Shown here: positions 52,559 to 60,827 of the stretch, piece by piece | Layout of the letters: each line of letters opens with the position of its first letter | Position numbering within the stretch: position 1 is the first letter of the stretch | Assembly (NCBI GenBank): GCA_965207985.1 | Contig: CBDBND010000034.1 | Coordinates: forward strand, 310,001 to 374,000 | Length of the DNA: 64,000 nucleotides | DNA from: CBDBND01 sp965207985 | GTDB taxonomy: Bacteria > Pseudomonadota > Alphaproteobacteria > Rhodospirillales > Rhodospirillaceae | Reading direction: 5' to 3' | Translations under genes and position numbers: made by a program | The notes under the pieces: generated by a model | What the model saw: only the letters and a program-made list of their open reading frames with translations | Database searches by the model: none | What the model was told of the DNA's origin: nothing

Positions 52559-53735
52559 GGCACGGGCTCCGCCAGCAGCTTGGGGAGCCTGACCAGGTTG
52601 TAGGCGGCGGCGGTCAGTTCGAACATCCAGCCGACCCTTTTGATGCCCTTGTGCCGGGTCTTGGCCAGCCCGCCGGTGGTCTTGATCCAGCCGAAGCTCT
52701 CCTCGATGCGCTTGCGGATGCGCAGGCTGGCGGCGTAGCCGGAATGGCGCATGGTGCGGCCGTCAATGGAGGTGCGCCGCCGCTTGCCGGTCTTGGTTAC
52801 ATGGTCGTCGCGGGCGATGTGCGGGGTGATCCGACGCGCCCGCAAGGCCTCGACGTAGGCCGCCACGTCATAGGCCTTGTCCGCGCCCAGCGTGATCCGC
52901 CGCCGTCCCGGGCGATGGGCATCGAGAAGCGCCAGGGCGGCTTCGCGTTCCGCCGTGCCGGTGGCCCGGGTCAGGCAGGCCCCGACCAGGAGCCCGTTGC
53001 GGTTCTCCATTAACACGTGGCCCATGAAGGCCATACGCGAGGACTGGCCATTCCCCTTGCGGTACAGCCGGGCGTCGGGATCGGTCGTCGAGGCATGGGT
53101 CTCGTTGGACCGCTTCTCGCCGTGGAAGGTCCTCTCCGAGTTGCGCCCCGGCCCCGGCGGCTCGTCGCCGCCGTCCTTGGGGCGGAAGCTCTTGATCGAC
53201 GCCCAGGCCTCGATCAGCGTCCCGTCCACGGAAAAGTGATCGTCCGACAGCAGGCCGCGCCGACGCGCCTGCTCCACAACCACCGCCAGGAACCTCCGCG
53301 CAACCTCTCCATCCAGCAGCCGGTCGCGGTTCTTGCTGAACGTCGTCGCATCCCACACCGCACTGTCCATCGACAATCCGACGAACCAACGGAACAACAG
53401 GTTGTAATCCATCTGCTCCATCAGCTGACGTTCCGAGCGGATTGAGTAAAAGGCCTGTAACAGGAGCGCACGCAACAGCTTCTCCGGCGGGATCGAGGGA
53501 CGCCCGATCTTCGAATACAACCCCTCGAAATCCGGCGACATAAGCTCCAGCGCCTCATCAACCAGCCCACGGATCAGGCGAAGCGGATGCGTCGCCGGAA
53601 CACGAGCCTCGCAGCTCACATAAGAAAAAAGACCCTCCGTCCGATCGTCGCCTCCACGCATTACTTCCTCCATGCAATCAACAAAGAGAAAGAATCATTC
53701 CAAAGCCTCAAAAGGAAGACTTTTTCAGCAGCCTG
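52218..53735 (-). mobile_element. IS5-type element carrying a passenger gene
   Basis: 1518 bp with perfect inverted ends GCAGGCTGCTGAAAAAGT and flanking CTAG at 52214-52217 and 53736-53739. It holds a transposase and, downstream and overlapping it, a small second gene whose stop codon is formed by the target-site CTAG. It is inserted into a GH114-like gene, whose frame can be followed across the joint (EEEDELAEAKRP). Confidence 0.9.
52555..53661 (-). CDS. IS5-type transposase
   Basis: ATG 53661 with GGAGGAAGT upstream; 368 residues (12 further bases upstream are also open). It has FSYVSCEARVPATHPLRLIR, then PPEKLLRALLLQAFYSIRSE, DDHFSVDGTLIEAWASIKSF (first Asp), LGADKAYDVAAYVEALRARR (second Asp) and RKRIEESFGWIKTTGGLAKT (Glu). 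A long Gly/Pro insert (PKDGGDEPPGPGRNSERTFH) is typical of this branch. Intact and probably functional. Confidence 0.92.
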   Translation of the reverse strand: MRGGDDRTEGLFSYVSCEARVPATHPLRLIRGLVDEALELMSPDFEGLYSKIGRPSIPPEKLLRALLLQAFYSIRSERQLMEQMDYNLLFRWFVGLSMDSAVWDATTFSKNRDRLLDGEVARRFLAVVVEQARRRGLLSDDHFSVDGTLIEAWASIKSFRPKDGGDEPPGPGRNSERTFHGEKRSNETHASTTDPDARLYRKGNGQSSRMAFMGHVLMENRNGLLVGACLTRATGTAEREAALALLDAHRPGRRRITLGADKAYDVAAYVEALRARRITPHIARDDHVTKTGKRRRTSIDGRTMRHSGYAASLRIRKRIEESFGWIKTTGGLAKTRHKGIKRVGWMFELTAAAYNLVRLPKLLAEPVP

Positions 53736-53739
53736 CTAG

Positions 53740-54535
53740 CCGAGGCGAAGCGTCCCTCGGGCGCCATGATTCCCGAAGACGCCATTGTCGACATGGGCTC
53801 CCCCATGCGCCGCTTTATCCAAGCCATCGACGGGATTGTTCTCAGCAATCAGTTCTGCGGTGAAGGCCTGCCCTTGCCAAACCTGCAGCGCTTTCAAGCC
53901 ATGGGCGTGGAAATGATGTCCATTGAGCATTGCGGCAGCGACGCAGCGGCCGTGAGTGCGCTTGAACAGTCTCGTGCCGCCCTTATGATCAGCCATGCCG
54001 ACGCTGATCGGATTGATACGTTCGAACGCATACCCGTGCGCCGCCCCATTAATGAAAACTCGGATAACATAGAAACCGCGGAAGATGCGCGGAATATGCT
54101 CGTCACAACGGCGACCCGGCCGTATGGATCGAAGGGGAATGGCTGCTAGCGGTGCGTAGCAATAACTACGACATCATTGTTATCGACGCTTTCTTTAACG
54201 GCACGGAAGCGTTGTCCGTGGATGAAGTTCACAGTTTGAAGTTTAAAGAGTTGGGCGCGCGTCGTTTGGTCCTGGCTTGGCTTGATGTCTCATACGCGTC
54301 AGACGACCAGTTCTACTGGGAACGGAACTGGGGCGTGGGTAATCCCAGCTGGATTGTTGGGCGCCATCCTGAACGGCCTGGTACGTTTTCCGTCGAATAC
54401 TGGCATCCTCGCTGGAGATCTATTGTCGGCACATATTTCGCCGGCCTGATGGATTTAGGCTTTGACGGCGTATTGCTAAATGGAACAGATGCGTACTTGC
54501 GCTTCGAGGCAATGACCCCGTTGGAGCCTCTTTGA
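53740..54535 (+). pseudogene. GH114-like (polygalactosaminidase-related) two-domain gene, interrupted
   Basis: The coding frame left of the element (FEEEDELA, about 52195-52217) continues right of it as EAKRPSGAMIPEDAIVDMGS and FIQAIDGIVLSNQFCGEGLP, then RRPINENSDNIETAEDARNM. Near 54100 the frame shifts; the next frame reads GDPAVWIEGEWLLAVRSNNY, IIVIDAFFNGTEALSVDEVH, GARRLVLAWLDVSYASDDQF and YWHPRWRSIVGTYFAGLMDL to 54535. This order fits a tandem GH114/TM1410-like protein. The 5' part before the IS is missing (a TAA lies in frame near 52155). Members hydrolyse amino-sugar polymers. Confidence 0.75.
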
Positions 54536-54547
54536 CGTTCGGGCTTT

Positions 54548-55033
54548 TTAGTCCGGCGACATCTTTGTGATCACGGCCACGAGACCTTTGAGCAACTTTT
54601 CACCGGCCTTGCCGCCATCACCTTCCATTTTCTCCATGATGACCAAGCGCATGGTATCAATATGGACTTTGACGACTTCTAGTTGGGCATCGCTCAGCGT
54701 GCCATCGACACCCTCGATAAACTTACACAGGTGATTGCCCACTGCGGTCATCAGCGGATATCCGAAACTGCCGCCCTGCCCCTTAATGTCATGGGTAAAG
54801 CCGTAAATGTCTTCTTGGGCCGCTGCACGATTGGCAGAGTCGGCGACCGCCTTATCATAAGCGCCTTGTAATTTTTCAATATCCTCTACCACCCACTCCA
54901 GATAGTCGCCCTTCATATCCATAATGGCCCGTTCCGCCTGTTCAATGGCAACTAGATCGACCGAACCCGCATCGACGGTGACTTTGTTTTTTAGGGTGTT
55001 GGGTGGATAGATATACTGGGGTTTTTGTGCCAT
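54548..55033 (-). CDS. Histidine phosphotransfer (Hpt) domain protein
   Basis: 161 residues. A four-helix Hpt domain with the phosphoacceptor His in DIYGFTHDIKGQGGSFGYPL, followed by AVGNHLCKFIEGVDG. The N-terminus has PQYIYPPNTLKNKVT, and a first helix includes DMKGDYLEWVVEDIEKLQGA. It passes phosphate between a hybrid kinase and a response regulator; neither is adjacent. This stand-alone form is common in Rhodospirillales-like Alphaproteobacteria, which supports the taxonomic guess. Confidence 0.82.
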   Translation of the reverse strand: MAQKPQYIYPPNTLKNKVTVDAGSVDLVAIEQAERAIMDMKGDYLEWVVEDIEKLQGAYDKAVADSANRAAAQEDIYGFTHDIKGQGGSFGYPLMTAVGNHLCKFIEGVDGTLSDAQLEVVKVHIDTMRLVIMEKMEGDGGKAGEKLLKGLVAVITKMSPD

Positions 55034-55139
55034 GGATTTGCTCTTACGGATGCCGGCACGAGGCTCTATGCGAGGTGCAGTGTAGTCGGTCTGTTACGGA
55101 TACTAAAGCGCCGTGGTTTAGAAGTGGTTTAAAAGTCGT

Positions 55140-56537
55140 TTAGAGTAAAAACGCTGCCCCCAACGCCAAAAAGGTAAAGAATCGAACCACGTCTGTGATG
55201 GTGGTCAGAAAAACCGCAGACGACGTTGCGGGATCTATTTTCAGCCGGTCGAGGGCTACGGGGATGGTGATTCCGGCCAACCCGGCCACCAGCAGATTGA
55301 CGATCATGGCTGCCGCGATGACGAGACCGAGGCCGATATCATTAAACCAAAGGTAGACGACGGCAGCGGAAATAACGGCAAACAACAAACCGTTCATCAA
55401 TCCGGCGAGCGCCTCCTTACCCGTAATGCGAAGCGCGTTGCTGGCATCCAGGTCTTTGGTCGCCAATCCACGGACGGCAACCGTTAGGGTTTGCGTTCCT
55501 GCATTGCCACCCATTGAGGCAACGATGGGCATGAGGACCGCGAGTGCGACCAATTTTTCGATGGTCGGCTGAAACCAGCCAATGACTACGGATGCGATAA
55601 TCGCAGTGAGGAGATTCAAGACAAGCCAGGTAAAACGGCCGCGCACTGTTTCCAAGACCGCATCAAAGAGGTCGGTTTCACTTACACCCGTCAGTTTGAA
55701 GATATCCTCTTCCACCTCATCTTCAATCACGTCAACAATGTCATCAATGGTGATCTGACCGATGAGACGGCCCGATTTTTCAACCACAGGTGCAGTCACC
55801 AGGTCACGTTGACTGAAGAGGTAGGCGACGTCTTCCCGGTCCATATCCGGCGGAATGATTTCCATGTCGGGATCGACAATATCGCGCATACGCACTGGGC
55901 GGCGGGACCGCACTAACCTGCTCAGCTCGACCAATCCGACTGGGCGATGTCGCGGGTCAACGACGAAGACCACGTAAAAGTCGTCCGGTAGGCTGCGGGC
56001 AGCACGTAAGTAATCAATGGTCTCCCCCACCGTCCAATAATCGGGGACGGCGACAAGTTCACGCTGACCCAATCGGCCGGCGGTGTCTTCGCCGTATTCA
56101 AGATTTTGCTCGATCTGCATGCGATCCGCTTGAGGCAAGCGTGACAACACAGCTTCCCGTTGTTCGGGATCAAGCAATCCGGTGATGTAGACGGTTTCGT
56201 CCGATTCCAACTGGGATAAAGCGGCGGCGAAATCCTCGAAGCCCATGGCATTCATAACCGTATCCCGAACGGCTTCGTCCAGTTCGGGTAAGACATCTGG
56301 GTTGAACTGATCTTTAAGAACCGTCACCAATCGCCGGCATTGCTTAGGTTCAAGGTGTTCGAGGAGATCCGCAAGATCAGCCGGATGAAGGTCTGCAACA
56401 AGTCTTCTCACCCGCTTGTTCTTTTTTTCAACGAGCGCATCTTCGACTTCATCGACAAAAGCTGGATGCAGACCGAATGTTTCATCAAGCGAATCAGGAT
56501 CGGTGGTTACATTGGTGTGATAAACCGCCTGCGCCAT
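55140..56537 (-). CDS. mgtE: MgtE-type magnesium transporter
   Basis: ATG 56537 is chosen because AAGGAGGTG lies directly upstream; the frame also opens 27 bases earlier. 465 residues: an N-terminal helical MgtE_N domain (VRRLVADLHPADLADLLEHL), two CBS domains (FVVDPRHRPVGLVELSRLVR; VAPVVEKSGRLIGQITIDD), then five membrane helices with PIVASMGGNAGTQTLTVAVR, the ion-pore signature. It imports Mg2+ with closure by cytoplasmic Mg2+. Stands alone. Confidence 0.95.
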   Translation of the reverse strand: MAQAVYHTNVTTDPDSLDETFGLHPAFVDEVEDALVEKKNKRVRRLVADLHPADLADLLEHLEPKQCRRLVTVLKDQFNPDVLPELDEAVRDTVMNAMGFEDFAAALSQLESDETVYITGLLDPEQREAVLSRLPQADRMQIEQNLEYGEDTAGRLGQRELVAVPDYWTVGETIDYLRAARSLPDDFYVVFVVDPRHRPVGLVELSRLVRSRRPVRMRDIVDPDMEIIPPDMDREDVAYLFSQRDLVTAPVVEKSGRLIGQITIDDIVDVIEDEVEEDIFKLTGVSETDLFDAVLETVRGRFTWLVLNLLTAIIASVVIGWFQPTIEKLVALAVLMPIVASMGGNAGTQTLTVAVRGLATKDLDASNALRITGKEALAGLMNGLLFAVISAAVVYLWFNDIGLGLVIAAAMIVNLLVAGLAGITIPVALDRLKIDPATSSAVFLTTITDVVRFFTFLALGAAFLL

Positions 56538-56621
56538 AAGCCACCTCCTTGTCTCTATGGACAAGATTTTCCGTATTTACATGTGCCTGATACCTGTATC
56601 AGGGATCACGCCGTTATATGC

Positions 56622-57068
56622 CTACTGATCGTTCAAGGCATAGATCACGATCAAATGACCGTCGGGGTCGACAAAAGCCCCTTCCCGGCCTTTAGGGTTG
56701 CCATCGAGGTCGGGAAGGACTTGCGGCGTGACGATTTCCAACCCCGCTGCTTCAACCTTTTCCATCACGTCATCAAATGCCGGGCAATTGATGACGGTGG
56801 CCGCCATGTGTGGCCGGGGCATGGATGGCAGATCAATACCTTTGACTTCCGTCAGCGCCAAAGTCTTTTCCTGCGTAGGGGAGTTCAAAGTGGCAAAGCG
56901 CATCTTGGCCTCTTTGGGAAATTTAAATACAGGATAGGAATAGGAATCCTCTTTAGAGTCCTTTTGATAATCGATCGAGAATCCCAGGATATCGCGATAG
57001 ACCGCAAGAGACCTGTCCAGGTCCGCCACGCAGAGGTTGACCCGTTTGAATGTGGGTGAATTGGTCAT
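56622..57068 (-). CDS. Glyoxalase/VOC superfamily protein
   Basis: 148 residues, ATG 57068 after GAGGAGGG. Two beta-alpha-beta-beta-beta units: FKRVNLCVADLDRSLAVYRD with ILGF, and the second with PHMAATVINCPAFDD and GREGAFVDPDGHLIVIY. Metal-binding His or Glu positions are partly visible (H in RPHMAA). The family includes glyoxalase I, dioxygenases and antibiotic-resistance proteins; the reaction cannot be fixed. Short distance upstream of mgtE, but an independent ribosome site. Confidence 0.85.
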   Translation of the reverse strand: MTNSPTFKRVNLCVADLDRSLAVYRDILGFSIDYQKDSKEDSYSYPVFKFPKEAKMRFATLNSPTQEKTLALTEVKGIDLPSMPRPHMAATVINCPAFDDVMEKVEAAGLEIVTPQVLPDLDGNPKGREGAFVDPDGHLIVIYALNDQ

Positions 57069-57185
57069 GGCGCCCTCCTCGGAACACGTCTTCTGTATTG
57101 TTTAGTCTGGTCTTATTGCCCGCTGGAGCCCCTTGTGCCCCAGGGTGGATGGCGGTGCAAGGGAAAGAACATTAAGATTTCCGTT

Positions 57186-57569
57186 ATGACTCACCGTTCT
57201 ATTTCGAACCTGCATACGACCCTGTTGGTCCTTTCGGCTGTCATAATTCAGAGCGCCGCAGCATGGGGGCAGGATCAGCAGTGGCTGATGGATGACCCTC
57301 TGGTGGAAATTGATCTGTTAGATCCAGCCGATGCACCGATACGGCGATACGCGTTGACCGCGGCGAGAGCGCCGGCCCGGGAGGTTCCCATTCTGGAGTC
57401 CCAAAACCTCTTCTGCACCCTCGCCCACGATCACAACACAGTGCTCAACTACTACCCGGATATCGACACCTGGGTCTTTCAAGTGGATGCCACGGCCGAT
57501 GCCCGCCGGGCTGCCGGCGGCATTGCCACCTGTCTGGACCTCACTCAGGCGAAGAGAACCGGCCGATGA
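57186..57569 (+). CDS. Small exported protein of unknown function
   Basis: 127 residues from ATG 57186 (the frame extends upstream to 57135 without a better start). A signal peptide (LHTTLLVLSAVIIQSAAAWG) precedes a mature part with ESQNLFCTLAHDHNTVLNYY and IATCLDLTQ; two Cys may form a disulfide. No family recognised. The stop overlaps the ATG of the next gene (ATGA), so it belongs to the exported Rossmann-protein operon that ends at 59869. Confidence 0.65.
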   Translation: MTHRSISNLHTTLLVLSAVIIQSAAAWGQDQQWLMDDPLVEIDLLDPADAPIRRYALTAARAPAREVPILESQNLFCTLAHDHNTVLNYYPDIDTWVFQVDATADARRAAGGIATCLDLTQAKRTGR

Positions 57570-58348
57570 CCATGCGCCTATTTCTATTGGTTTTAATGGC
57601 TCTGACACCTCCGTCTGTGTCTGCTGCGGAGCTGGTTTTTGTCGCCGGAGCGACCGGGGGCACGGGGATCGAGGCCGTCAAACTCCTTAAGGACAAAGGG
57701 TATGACGTCAGGGGCGGCACACGAGACGTAAACCGGACGCAAAAGCAGTACGGCGACTTGGCGGACTGGATCACCTTTGATGCCCTGGACCCTGCGTTGG
57801 TGGATCAAGCTGTTTCCGGCACAGACCGTGTCATCAGTGCCCTTGGTGGCCGCGGTATCGTCGGAGCGGGTTCCCCTCAGTTCATCGAATATCTGGCCGT
57901 GCGCAATCTCGTTGATGCGGCCAAACGGCATGACGTCAAACAGTTCATTATTTTGGCAGCGGCCAATACGGGCCCCTTTGAAGACCACCGATTAATCCCA
58001 CGCACGGGCTATGTGCTCTATTGGAAAACCAAGGGCGAGGAGTATCTCAAGAACAGCGGGGTGCCTTACACCATCGTCGGTGCCAGTGGATTGCGCGACG
58101 AGCCCCGCCAAGGGCCGGGCGTACGTCTTCTGCCCCGGAAGGACTATCAATGGGCGGGCTATGTCTCCCGCTTCCGCGTCGCCCAGGTCATGGTGGCGGC
58201 GCTGGAGAGCCTCGCCGCCCGCAATACGGCCTTTGCCGTGATCTGGGATGAAACCGTGTCGCCGGGAGAGATCACAGGTGATTTTAGGGCCCTGCAAAGC
58301 CCCGAAGTAGGGCCGCGGCGCTATGAGATGCCCAAGTACCGGTGGTAG
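57566..58348 (+). CDS. Exported NmrA-like Rossmann-fold protein (1 of 3)
   Basis: 260 residues. Signal peptide MRLFLLVLMALTPPSVSAAE, then VFVAGATGGTGIEAVKLLKD, the GxxGxxG nucleotide motif of atypical SDRs. Later RTGYVLYWKTKGEEYLKNSG keeps a Tyr/Lys pair and PYTIVGASGLRDEP is typical of NmrA/NAD-binding_10 members. It should bind NAD(P), yet it carries a Sec-type leader without twin Arg, which is unusual because NAD(P) is not normally free in the periplasm. Translationally coupled to the previous gene; two homologous genes follow. Confidence 0.8.
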   Translation: MTMRLFLLVLMALTPPSVSAAELVFVAGATGGTGIEAVKLLKDKGYDVRGGTRDVNRTQKQYGDLADWITFDALDPALVDQAVSGTDRVISALGGRGIVGAGSPQFIEYLAVRNLVDAAKRHDVKQFIILAAANTGPFEDHRLIPRTGYVLYWKTKGEEYLKNSGVPYTIVGASGLRDEPRQGPGVRLLPRKDYQWAGYVSRFRVAQVMVAALESLAARNTAFAVIWDETVSPGEITGDFRALQSPEVGPRRYEMPKYRW

Positions 58349-58382
58349 GCTTCTGCCAAAGAAGACCACAAAGGACGCACGG

Positions 58383-59120
58383 ATGAACACGCTTGTACGC
58401 GCCTTTTGCGCCCTCACAGCCTTTCTCTTCACAGCCGGATCTGCCTCGGCGGACGGCATTTTGCTGCTGGGCGGCACTGGCCAGCTCGGAGCGCGGGTTG
58501 CCGCATCGCTAGTGGAAACCGGGGAAGACGTCACCGTTTTCGTTCGTTCAAATTCTGATCGCAGCAGGTTGGAAGGTCTGGACGTGGACTATGTGGTCGG
58601 CGACCTGCTGGACGAAGAGTCTTTGGCTAACGCATTTGAGGGCAAGTCCTACCGGGTGGTCATCAACACCGTGCGTGCGCCAACGGAGCTGAAGGACTTT
58701 TACAAGACCAGCAGCACCTACATCAGCACGCATGCCAAAGAAGCGGGCGTGCAGCACATTATCCACCACGGCGCCGTCGGGGCAGGATCCAACATGAACC
58801 TGCATCCCGACGTTCCGTGGGAACGCGTTCCGAACTTGCTACCTCGGATGATGGACCACGGTGCAGCGGAAGAGATTTTCTTTTCCTCCGGCATCCCCAC
58901 CACCATCATCCGCAACAGCCGGGTCTGGCCCGATGAGACACCTGCATCCGGAAATGCGGTGAAGACGGAAGACCGCCTGGTGATGACCCCCATCACCCGC
59001 ATCGACCTCGCCCGGTTCACCATGGAATGCCTGGACAACCCCGATTGTCATGGCAAGGTCTATCATAACAAAGATGAAAGCCTGACTTGGCCCCCGCCAA
59101 GCTTCGGTGAAGGAGAATAA
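58383..59120 (+). CDS. Exported NmrA-like Rossmann-fold protein (2 of 3)
   Basis: ATG 58383; 245 residues. Signal peptide VRAFCALTAFLFTAGSASAD, nucleotide motif ILLLGGTGQLGARVAASLVE, and Arg in VFVRSNSDRSRL that would contact the NADP phosphate. The middle has GVQHIIHHGAVGAGSNMN, and late parts TTIIRNSRVWPDETPAS. Clearly related to the next gene (both have GDLxD, CxDN and YHxxD blocks). Tandem duplication within the operon is likely. Substrate and true cofactor unknown. Confidence 0.8.
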   Translation: MNTLVRAFCALTAFLFTAGSASADGILLLGGTGQLGARVAASLVETGEDVTVFVRSNSDRSRLEGLDVDYVVGDLLDEESLANAFEGKSYRVVINTVRAPTELKDFYKTSSTYISTHAKEAGVQHIIHHGAVGAGSNMNLHPDVPWERVPNLLPRMMDHGAAEEIFFSSGIPTTIIRNSRVWPDETPASGNAVKTEDRLVMTPITRIDLARFTMECLDNPDCHGKVYHNKDESLTWPPPSFGEGE

Positions 59121-59122
59121 AA

Positions 59123-59869
59123 ATGACACATGCATTAAAATTCATAGCCGTCGTTTTCACGGGTGTGTTGATTGGAACGGCCGCTTTTGCTGAAGGCGTG
59201 TTGGTGTTCGGCGCCACCGGTCAACTGGGCGCACCTCATGTGCGCATGCTGGTGGAGAAAGGCGAGACCGTCACCGCATTCGTAAGACCGACCTCGACAC
59301 GAGAGCGTTTGCAAGGATTAGACATCAATTACGCCGTTGGTGACCTCATGGACGTTGATTCTGTAATTGCCGCGGTCCGAGAGGCTAAGCCCCGGGTGAT
59401 CATCGACACGTCTGCCCGGCGCGGCGACCAGATGCGCGCCGACAAACCATTTTACACCCAAGCCATGGAAAACATTATTGCAGGCGCTAAGGCAGCGGGC
59501 GGGGTGGAGCAAATTATTATTCACAGTTCCGTTGGCGTGCGCGGATCTGCAGAACGCATTCTCACCGAGAGGGGTTTCGACACCGATAGCCCCAACATGC
59601 GTGACAAGGGCGGAGCAGAAGTGGCCTTGGAAAACAGCGGCATCGGCTACACCATCATCCGCAACGGTTTGTTGGAATTCGAACCGGCGGAACCCACCGG
59701 CACCGGTTATTTGACTCAGGACTTCGCTACCCTCGGACGCATCACACGCACGGACCTTTCCGTGCTAGCGTTGGACTGTATGGATAACGCGGAGTGCATG
59801 GGCGAGATCTATCACGCCATGGATACGAGTCTGCCCGGTATGCGCCCGGAACGGGAGAGCGGAGGGTAA
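59123..59869 (+). CDS. Exported NmrA-like Rossmann-fold protein (3 of 3)
   Basis: ATG 59123, 2 bp after the previous stop with AAGGAG upstream; 248 residues. Signal peptide LKFIAVVFTGVLIGTAAFAE, nucleotide motif VLVFGATGQLGAPHVRMLVE, FVRPTSTRERLQGLDINYAV, and TIIRNGLLEFEPAEPTG. Closest relative in the window is the preceding gene. It converges on the MBL-fold hydrolase gene (9 bp between stops). Same open question on how a nucleotide cofactor would be available outside the cytoplasm. Confidence 0.8.
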   Translation: MTHALKFIAVVFTGVLIGTAAFAEGVLVFGATGQLGAPHVRMLVEKGETVTAFVRPTSTRERLQGLDINYAVGDLMDVDSVIAAVREAKPRVIIDTSARRGDQMRADKPFYTQAMENIIAGAKAAGGVEQIIIHSSVGVRGSAERILTERGFDTDSPNMRDKGGAEVALENSGIGYTIIRNGLLEFEPAEPTGTGYLTQDFATLGRITRTDLSVLALDCMDNAECMGEIYHAMDTSLPGMRPERESGG

Positions 59870-59878
59870 CGCTTCCCC

Positions 59879-60817
59879 TTAGTTCCCTGTGATGATGTAC
59901 ATGCGCACGGTCTGGGCGTTGAGCGGTGCCCAGGCTTCGAAACCGCGCCATTTGCCGTACTTGGGCCGGAGATCGTCGATGGCCCGGGCGATAACAGCGT
60001 CGGTGTAGCGCTCCCCTTGGGCGATGACGTCTTCCACCGTTTCCGACGGCGGTTCGGTCACTTCCGCTTCGGCTTTGATCAGCGCCTGTTCCATGTCGAG
60101 AAAGTAATTGAGATAGTTGTCGATCCACACGCCCGGTCCGGGTCCTGAGTGACCGCCCAACACCCAATCCACGCCCAACTCTGAAGCCCCTTGCAGCGAC
60201 TTGATATACCCGTGCACGTTGGTGTCCGGCAACGTGCGGTAGGGCACGATACCGATCTCCATAGTGTCGACGAACACCAGCATGGACCCCATGCCGGTTT
60301 CAAAAGTCATGGCGATGTTGCTCTGGCCGTGGTTGGGGCCGAAGTAGTGGACTCCCATAGTTTTGCCGCCGATCTCGACGACATCGCCGTTATCGATGGT
60401 GGTGTGCGGCAAAGGAATATCCGGATCACCGCGCCATTCCAGCGACGCCAATGTGCCCGGATGGGCGATGATCTCCGCCTCCGGTGCCAGCACGTCAGCC
60501 CCGACGATATGGTCCCTATGGTCATGGCTGTAAACGATCTTGGTAACAGGCGCGTCCGTAACAGCAGCGATGGCATCGCGGTAAAGCGCGGCCGCTTCTT
60601 TATTGACGGGATCGACGGCAAGCACCTCTCCATCACCGACCAGGAAAGGGCTGACATAAAAGCCCGGCCACCAGCGGAAGAGATAGACCCCCTCGCCCAT
60701 GTCTTCCACGGACGCCGCGCGATCGGCACTGCGGTAAACCTCGTTTGGTGTGTACTCCTGGGCAAGATCAGAGCTGGCCCAACTAGATACGATGAGTGCC
60801 GAGAGAAGGTGTTTCAT
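59879..60817 (-). CDS. Exported MBL-fold metallo-hydrolase
   Basis: 312 residues with a short signal peptide (KHLLSALIVSSWASSDLA). The metal site is VYSHDHRDHIVGADVL (HxHxDH), with further ligands in GPNHGQSNIAM and LVFVDTMEIG, and His in VLGGHSGPGPG. This is the metallo-beta-lactamase superfamily in the broad sense (lactonase, SoxH-like or quinoprotein-related hydrolases), not a proven beta-lactamase. The methyltransferase gene ends 10 bp upstream in the same direction, so the two are probably one transcript. Confidence 0.87.
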   Translation of the reverse strand: MKHLLSALIVSSWASSDLAQEYTPNEVYRSADRAASVEDMGEGVYLFRWWPGFYVSPFLVGDGEVLAVDPVNKEAAALYRDAIAAVTDAPVTKIVYSHDHRDHIVGADVLAPEAEIIAHPGTLASLEWRGDPDIPLPHTTIDNGDVVEIGGKTMGVHYFGPNHGQSNIAMTFETGMGSMLVFVDTMEIGIVPYRTLPDTNVHGYIKSLQGASELGVDWVLGGHSGPGPGVWIDNYLNYFLDMEQALIKAEAEVTEPPSETVEDVIAQGERYTDAVIARAIDDLRPKYGKWRGFEAWAPLNAQTVRMYIITGN

Positions 60818-60827
60818 TTGTAGAGAC

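Noticed and set aside
59879..60817. Beta-lactamase assignment for the MBL-fold protein
   Set aside because: The HxHxDH site only places it in the superfamily; nothing points to antibiotic hydrolysis rather than another ester, lactone or thiolester substrate.
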